NCBI GenBank assembly: GCA_022792495.1
Contig: JAAWBD010000021.1
Coordinates: 1 to 43,485 of the forward strand
Length of the DNA: 43,485 nt
Reading direction: 5' to 3'
Source: Oscillospiraceae bacterium
GTDB taxonomy: Bacteria > Bacillota > Clostridia > Oscillospirales > Oscillospiraceae
Shown: piece after piece, positions 39,343 to 43,485 of the stretch
Position numbering within the stretch: position 1 is the first letter of the stretch
Layout of the letters: each line of letters begins with the position of its first letter
Notes under the pieces: model-generated
Seen by the model: the letters and a program-made list of their open reading frames with translations, nothing else
The model's database searches: none
What the model was told of the DNA's origin: nothing
Translations under genes and position numbers: made by a program

Positions 39343-41016
39343 TTAAAACAGCCCTGTGATCCTTCCGTTCTCATCCACATCGATCTTCTCCGCGGCGGGA
39401 ACCTTGGGCAGTCCCGGCATGGTCATGATATCCCCGGTGAGGGCCACGATGAACCCCGCCCCGGCGGAGACCTTCAGATTTCGGACAGTCACGTCAAAGC
39501 CCTCCGGCGCCCCCAAAAGGGCCGGGTCGTCGGAGAAGGAGTACTGGGTCTTTGCCATACAGATGGGCAGATCCCCAAAACCCAGCTCAAAAAGCTTTTG
39601 GGCCTGCTTCTGGGCGTTGGGGGTAAGGATGGCCCTCCCTCCGCCGTAGACCCTATTCACAATGGCGTTGAGCTTATACTGGATGGAGGTATTCTCCTCA
39701 TAGGCGAAGGTGAAGGAGTCCATCTGAGGCTCCTCCTCGCACAGGCGGATCACCTCCCGGCCCAGGGCCTCGCCCCCGGCTCCCCCCTTGGCCCACACCT
39801 CAGAGAGGGCTGCGTTGACCCCCAGCTCCCGGCATTTGTCCTCCACCAGCTTCAGCTCAGCGGGGGTGTCGGTGGGGAAAGCGTTGACAGCCACCACACA
39901 GGGCAGATGATATGTATTCTTAATATTGTCCACGTGACGCAGAAGGTTGGGAAGCCCCTTCTCCAACGCCTCCAGGTTCTCATTGCCCAACTCAGCCTTG
40001 GCAACGCCCCCGTGGTGCTTCAAGGCCCGGACGGTGGCCACGACCACTACCGCGTCAGGTGTCAGCCCCGCCATGCGGCACTTGATGTCCAGGAATTTCT
40101 CCGCCCCCAGATCGGCGCCAAAGCCCGCCTCGGTGACCACATAGTCGCTGAGCTTCAAAGCCGCGTCAGTGGCCGAAATGGAGTTGCAGCCGTGAGCGAT
40201 ATTGGCGAAGGGTCCCCCGTGGATAAAGGCCGGTGTCCCCTCCAGGGTCTGAACCAGGTTGGGCTTGATGGCATCCTTCAAGAGGGCGGTCATGGCCCCC
40301 TCGGCGTGGAGGTCGTGGGCGGTGACCGGCTCTCCGGAGCGGTTATAGGCCACCACCATCCGGCCCAGCCGGGCCTTCAGGTCAGCGAGATCGGCGGCCA
40401 GACAGAACACCGCCATCACCTCACTTGCCACGGTGATATCAAAGCCGTCCTCCCGGGGCACTCCCTGCATTCTCCCCCCAATGCCGTCAATCACGTTCCG
40501 AAGCTGGCGGTCATTCATGTCCACGCACCGCTTCCAGGTGATGTTCTTCACGTCGATATCCAGAGCGTTCCCCTGCTGGATGTGGTTGTCCAGCAGAGCC
40601 GCCAGCAGGTTGTTAGCGGCTCCGATGGCATGGAAGTCCCCGGTAAAGTGGAGGTTGATATCCTCCATGGGGATCACCTGGGCATAGCCTCCCCCGGCGG
40701 CGCCCCCCTTCACCCCGAACACAGGCCCCAGAGAGGGCTCCCGCAAAGCCAGACAGGTCTTTTTCCCCAGCCGCTGGAGGCCGTCGGCCAGACCCACGCT
40801 GGTGGTGGTTTTTCCCTCCCCCGCCGGGGTAGGATTGATGGCAGTGACCAGGATCAGCTTCCCCCTCCGGGGCTTGTCCCGGTATACCACAGGCTCCACC
40901 TTGGCCTTATCGTGGCCATAGGGGATCAAATCCTCCTCCCCCAACCCCAGCTTGGCCGCGATCTCCCCAATGGGCCTTGCCTTCACGCTCTGGGCGATCT
41001 CAATATCGGTCAGCAT
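39343..41016 (-). CDS. fhs: Formate-tetrahydrofolate ligase
   Basis: A 557-residue enzyme of normal length that makes 10-formyl-THF from formate, THF and ATP in the cytoplasm. Signature stretches: [18 protein letters not shown] (P-loop), [20 protein letters not shown] and [13 protein letters not shown] 41016 follows AAGGAGG. In Firmicutes with Rnf it feeds one-carbon metabolism, either the methyl branch of acetogenesis or purine synthesis. No other Wood-Ljungdahl gene is in view, so acetogenesis is not shown. Confidence 0.97.
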   Translation of the reverse strand: MLTDIEIAQSVKARPIGEIAAKLGLGEEDLIPYGHDKAKVEPVVYRDKPRRGKLILVTAINPTPAGEGKTTTSVGLADGLQRLGKKTCLALREPSLGPVFGVKGGAAGGGYAQVIPMEDINLHFTGDFHAIGAANNLLAALLDNHIQQGNALDIDVKNITWKRCVDMNDRQLRNVIDGIGGRMQGVPREDGFDITVASEVMAVFCLAADLADLKARLGRMVVAYNRSGEPVTAHDLHAEGAMTALLKDAIKPNLVQTLEGTPAFIHGGPFANIAHGCNSISATDAALKLSDYVVTEAGFGADLGAEKFLDIKCRMAGLTPDAVVVVATVRALKHHGGVAKAELGNENLEALEKGLPNLLRHVDNIKNTYHLPCVVAVNAFPTDTPAELKLVEDKCRELGVNAALSEVWAKGGAGGEALGREVIRLCEEEPQMDSFTFAYEENTSIQYKLNAIVNRVYGGGRAILTPNAQKQAQKLFELGFGDLPICMAKTQYSFSDDPALLGAPEGFDVTVRNLKVSAGAGFIVALTGDIMTMPGLPKVPAAEKIDVDENGRITGLF

Positions 41017-41085
41017 GGCATATCTCCTCCTTGTATTGGAACATATATTGGCTTACAAATCATAAAAATGTACCGCTTCCCCCAT

Positions 41086-41119
41086 GGATATGTAGGGGCC
41101 GGATGCCGGCCCTATATCC
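41086..41119. repeat. GC-rich intergenic hairpin, possible dispersed repeat
   Basis: GGATATGTAGGGGCCGG pairs imperfectly with CCGGCCCTATATCC across an ATG loop. GTAGGGGCC-type hairpins resemble intergenic repeats found many times in Oscillospiraceae genomes. It overlaps the 3' end of the short-chain dehydrogenase gene. Confidence 0.45.
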
Positions 41120-41882
41120 TTCTGATCCTGTCCCATATCCTCATGGGCACCGAGGCGGGCAGCAGCTTGCTGCCCAGCCGCATCACAGTAGGGATAGGCC
41201 CACAGGTGACCACCCCCCGCCCCAGACTGTTCATGGTAAGGCTCCAGGCCGCCACCGCCTCAGGCCGCATGGCAAAGGGGGTGCTTTGCACCGCGCCGGG
41301 GTTGGCGGTATCCCGGGCCACAGCCATAAACTCCGTTTTGATCCAGTAGGGACACACCGCCGTCACCAGCACTCCCCGGGGAGAGAGCTCCTCCCGGAGC
41401 GCCCGGGTATAGTGAAGCAAAAACGCTTTGGTGGCGGCGTAGACGTTCATGGCGGGCAGGGGCTGGAAAGCGGCACAGGAGGCGATCTCCAGCACTCTGC
41501 TTCCCCGGTAAAGGTAAGGGATACATACCCTTGTCACCTCCGCGGCGGCCCGGCAGTTGAGGGTGATCATATCCCCCGTCTCCTCCAGGCTCAGATCCTC
41601 CGCCCGGCCAAACTTACCAAACCCGGCAGCCGAGATCAGCAGCTCTACCCGGGGATTTTCCTCCTCCAGAGCCCGGCGAAGAAGGATAACGCTCTCCTCC
41701 TTCGTCAGATCCAGGGCCAGGATCCGGCAGTCATGCTCCAGCTCCTCCGCCAGGGCCACCAGCCGCTCCTCCCGCCGGGCGATGAGCCACAGCTCATCCA
41801 GCTTCATCATCCTGTCCGCATATTTCGCATAGGCCCACCCCAGTCCGGAGGAGGCCCCTGTAATAACAGCGATCCGTCTCAT
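41112..41882 (-). CDS. Short-chain dehydrogenase/reductase
   Basis: A 256-residue Rossmann-fold oxidoreductase. NAD(P) motif TGASSGLGWAYAK, the LISAAGFG loop, catalytic Ser in EIASCAAF and YAATK (Tyr-x-x-x-Lys) are present. ATG 41882 is taken because GGAGGG lies about eleven bases before it and the fold begins there; the longer frame to 41957 adds unrelated residues. The later part (VVTCGPIPTVMRLGSKLLP) resembles DltE/YqjQ-type classical SDRs. Substrate unknown. Confidence 0.87.
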   Translation of the reverse strand: MRRIAVITGASSGLGWAYAKYADRMMKLDELWLIARREERLVALAEELEHDCRILALDLTKEESVILLRRALEEENPRVELLISAAGFGKFGRAEDLSLEETGDMITLNCRAAAEVTRVCIPYLYRGSRVLEIASCAAFQPLPAMNVYAATKAFLLHYTRALREELSPRGVLVTAVCPYWIKTEFMAVARDTANPGAVQSTPFAMRPEAVAAWSLTMNSLGRGVVTCGPIPTVMRLGSKLLPASVPMRIWDRIRRI

Positions 41883-42035
41883 CTGTCCGATCACCCTCCT
41901 TAGAAGGTAGTATGAACCTGTCCCTCCTATTTTACCACCGAAAAGTTCCGGCCACAAGGAAAATTTCGAAGTCCCCCAGGGGCCTCAGTTCCTCTCCCTT
42001 CTTCCCTTCTCAATAAAAATTTAAAGGATTTTTTA

Positions 42036-42064
42036 TTGACCCTTCCCCTGTTCTGTGACATACT
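42036..42064 (+). promoter_or_regulatory. Promoter of the DUF4342 gene
   Basis: TTGACC (42036-42041), a 17-base spacer and CATACT (42059-42064), 51 bases before the ATG. Confidence 0.6.
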
Positions 42065-42115
42065 ATGGAAAGACGGGCGGCAGCAGCCCATATCATTTTG
42101 AAGGAGGCCTTTCCC

Positions 42116-42376
42116 ATGGTTGAGGATATGAAGGATAAGAAATTCGCCGAGGAGATCGTCGAGAAGCTGAAGGAGCTGGTGAAGAAGGGCAACGTCACCA
42201 AGATCCAGGTCATCAAGAACGGGGAGACCGTGGTCAACTTCCCCCTGAACGTGGGCATCGTGGCCGGTGTAGCCGCCGCCCCCTGGGCCCTGCTCCTGGC
42301 CGCCATCACCACCCTGGGCATGGACTGCCACATCGACGTGGTGAAGGACGACGGCGAGGTGCTTCACATCATCTGA
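42116..42376 (+). CDS. DUF4342-domain protein
   Basis: An 86-residue protein from ATG 42116 after AAGGAGG. An N-terminal charged helix (FAEEIVEKLKELVKKGNVTK) leads to IQVIKNGETVVNFPLNVGIVAG, the DUF4342 pattern, then one hydrophobic segment and a short strand. The family is linked to ubiquitin-associated-like helices and membrane contact, but its role is unknown. Confidence 0.85.
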   Translation: MVEDMKDKKFAEEIVEKLKELVKKGNVTKIQVIKNGETVVNFPLNVGIVAGVAAAPWALLLAAITTLGMDCHIDVVKDDGEVLHII

Positions 42377-42390
42377 GCCCAACCCCACAA

Positions 42391-42422
42391 AAAAGCGGAG
42401 TGCCTTAGGCACTCCGCTTATT
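42391..42422. terminator. Terminator between DUF4342 and small membrane protein genes
   Basis: AAGCGGAGTGCC and GGCACTCCGCTT form a perfect 12-bp stem with a three-base loop (TTA), with an A-run on the left and a short T-run. Serves both convergent genes. Confidence 0.88.
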
Positions 42423-42427
42423 CTCTT

Positions 42428-42886
42428 TCAAAGGAGCCAAAGGAAATAGAAAATCACAGGTCTGAGGAGCCAGGCCAGCAGCGCCAGGGCCACCAGGATC
42501 ATCAGGATCCGCGCGGGAAGAGGAAATCTTCCCCGCAGGGCGATCAGGATCCCGGCAACCATCACCGATGCGAGAAACAGAAGCGTCAGAATCCCGATCA
42601 TCAGCTGGTATCCCCCCATCCGCTCCTCCCAGGCCCCCTCCGCGAAAAAGGTAAACACCCCCGCTATTCCCACCAAAACGGTGCAGACCAGGCTGACAGC
42701 CGTCACAAGCACAATGTACAGCGGCCTGGCGTTATAGGCCGCCCCCGGGAAAAGCACCCGATGCAAAAACCGGGGAAGCCGTATCGAGCCCTCTGCCCCT
42801 CCCGCTTCCTTCCCCTTCATGGAAAAGTTGACATAGAAGACCAGAAAAAAGAATGCAGGAGCTATATTCATCACAAATTCAAGCAT
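42428..42886 (-). CDS. Small integral membrane protein, function unknown
   Basis: A 152-residue protein with about four membrane segments (residues roughly 5-22, 56-82, 92-113 and 125-150) and a charged cytoplasmic loop after the first. ATG 42886 follows GGGAGG. No family recognised. It ends next to the shared terminator. Confidence 0.75.
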   Translation of the reverse strand: MLEFVMNIAPAFFFLVFYVNFSMKGKEAGGAEGSIRLPRFLHRVLFPGAAYNARPLYIVLVTAVSLVCTVLVGIAGVFTFFAEGAWEERMGGYQLMIGILTLLFLASVMVAGILIALRGRFPLPARILMILVALALLAWLLRPVIFYFLWLL

Positions 42887-42906
42887 CGTTCCTCCCTCTC
42901 AAAACA

Positions 42907-42934
42907 AAGGCGGCAGGAATCCCTCCTGCCGCCT
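42907..42934 (-). terminator. Terminator of ftsZ
   Basis: AAGGCGGCAGGA and TCCTGCCGCCTT form a 12-bp stem with a five-base loop, followed on the minus strand by TGTTTTG. It lies 38 bases after the ftsZ stop. Confidence 0.8.
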
Positions 42935-42971
42935 TCCCCTTATTAAAGCGGCACAAGCGCCATCTCTAACT

Positions 42972-43485
42972 TCAGTTATCCCGGTTAAAGATATTGAAAA
43001 TAGACTGCCACTGGTCGTCGTCCTCGGAAGACTTGTCCTCCCCGGTCTCCTCCCCGCCCTCGGCGGTCTCAGCGGCCTGCTTCTCCTCCGCAGCGGCCTT
43101 CTCCCCCGCCTTGGTAAAGGCGTTGGCGCCCAGCCTGGCGGCCTCCTCGTCATAGCCGGTGGCGATAACGGTGACCTGCATCTCGTCCTCCAGAGCCTCG
43201 TCGAAGGCGGCGCCGAAGATGATAAGGGCCTCGGGATGGGCGGCCTGGCGCACCATGTCGGCGGCGGCCTCCACCTCCTCCAGCCCGATGTCCATGGAGC
43301 CGGTGATGTTGACCAGCACCCCCCGGGCGCCGTTGATGGAGGTTTCCAGCAGGGGGCTGGAGATGGCCATCTTGGCCGCCTCCTCCGCCTTGCTCTTGCC
43401 CGCGGCCCGGCCCACGCCCATGTGGGCCATGCCCGCCTCCTGCATGACGGCGGTGACGTCGGCAAAGTCCAGGTTGATGAAGCCG
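42972..43485 (-). CDS. ftsZ: FtsZ, C-terminal part (5' part outside window)
   Basis: The last 171 codons of the tubulin-like division GTPase. The C-terminal GTPase-activation domain is clear: GFINLDFADVTAVMQEAGMAHMG, then ISSPLLETSINGARGVLVNI, TGSMDIGLEEV and VTVIATGYDEE. An acidic and Ala-rich linker (about 45 residues) follows, and the end reads DDQWQSIFNIFNRDN instead of the usual basic peptide with a DIPxFLR core. FtsZ forms the Z-ring at mid-cell. The linker tail ends at 42972 in a TAA. Confidence 0.93.
   Translation of the reverse strand, partial: GFINLDFADVTAVMQEAGMAHMGVGRAAGKSKAEEAAKMAISSPLLETSINGARGVLVNITGSMDIGLEEVEAAADMVRQAAHPEALIIFGAAFDEALEDEMQVTVIATGYDEEAARLGANAFTKAGEKAAAEEKQAAETAEGGEETGEDKSSEDDDQWQSIFNIFNRDN

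Noticed and set aside
39343..41016. Evidence for acetogenesis
   Set aside because: Fhs and Rnf are consistent with it, but both occur in many non-acetogens, and no other Wood-Ljungdahl gene is in the window.
39274..41349. A 691-codon plus-strand open frame
   Set aside because: Antisense to fhs, whose protein sequence is unmistakable.
1..43485. CRISPR array, complete insertion sequence, rRNA or riboswitch
   Set aside because: No regularly spaced repeats, no transposase, no rRNA and no recognisable aptamer were seen; upstream regions long enough for riboswitches lacked the conserved cores.

Overview
The window looks like a chromosomal segment of an anaerobic, spore-forming-lineage gut Firmicute, most likely an Oscillospirales/Oscillospiraceae relative (Flavonifractor-like). 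The evidence is a complete Rnf complex in the order CDGEAB, an ATP-dependent formate-tetrahydrofolate ligase, Gram-positive lipoproteins, Spo0A-type DNA-binding proteins, strong AGGAGG ribosome sites and GC-rich codon use in the backbone. The genus is an inference.

Positions 1-11,640 are an AT-richer accessory island. It opens with the last codons of a probable large serine recombinase (3-128). All following genes lie on the minus strand and are defence-like. Read in transcription order they are a Hachiman/AbpAB-type pair (HamA nuclease-like 11083-10136, HamB helicase 10139-7740), then a tight run of MazG-like pyrophosphohydrolase, SANT/HTH-like small protein, nuclease-helicase fusion, 74-residue orphan, GmrSD-like DUF262-DUF1524 protein and a second DUF262 protein. 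The island ends at a 3'-half tRNA fragment that resembles tRNA-Pro(UGG) (11595-11636), followed by a terminator, as expected for the distal att site of a tRNA-integrated element.

Positions 11,837-31,262 are GC-rich backbone. First come an amidohydrolase and an M20 peptidase (minus), then a divergent UvrA-like ABC ATPase. From 17,238 a good promoter drives a nine-gene operon: NusG-domain-II protein, Gx-transporter membrane protein, ApbE flavin transferase and RnfC, D, G, E, A, B. RnfG is the surprise, with five FMN-binding repeats instead of one. Immediately downstream are two exported flavoprotein reductases, each carrying its own FMN_bind domain in front of an FAD reductase domain. One (25939-27792) keeps a full fumarate-reductase-like active site. 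The other (29116-31209) has a changed active site and is divergent from a LacI-family regulator, with overlapping promoters and a perfect 16-bp operator at its start site. Together this reads as a flavin-based extracytosolic electron-transfer and anaerobic respiration locus: Rnf takes electrons from ferredoxin, ApbE attaches FMN to the carriers, and the multi-flavin RnfG may pass electrons outward to the reductases.

Positions 31,466-33,930 hold tRNA-Ser(GGA) with its promoter, followed by a second small AT-rich accessory patch: a truncated orphan, an XRE-like protein, two receiver-less Spo0A-C-like proteins and decayed gene ends.

Positions 33,976-43,485 are ordinary backbone: a pyridoxamine-oxidase-fold protein, a PerR/Fur regulator with a palindromic box on its own promoter, a small lipoprotein, a membrane-anchored XRE regulator, an aconitase-like hydratase, Fhs with a small partner, a short-chain dehydrogenase, a DUF4342 protein, a small membrane protein and the 3' end of ftsZ. 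No CRISPR array, rRNA or complete insertion sequence was seen.
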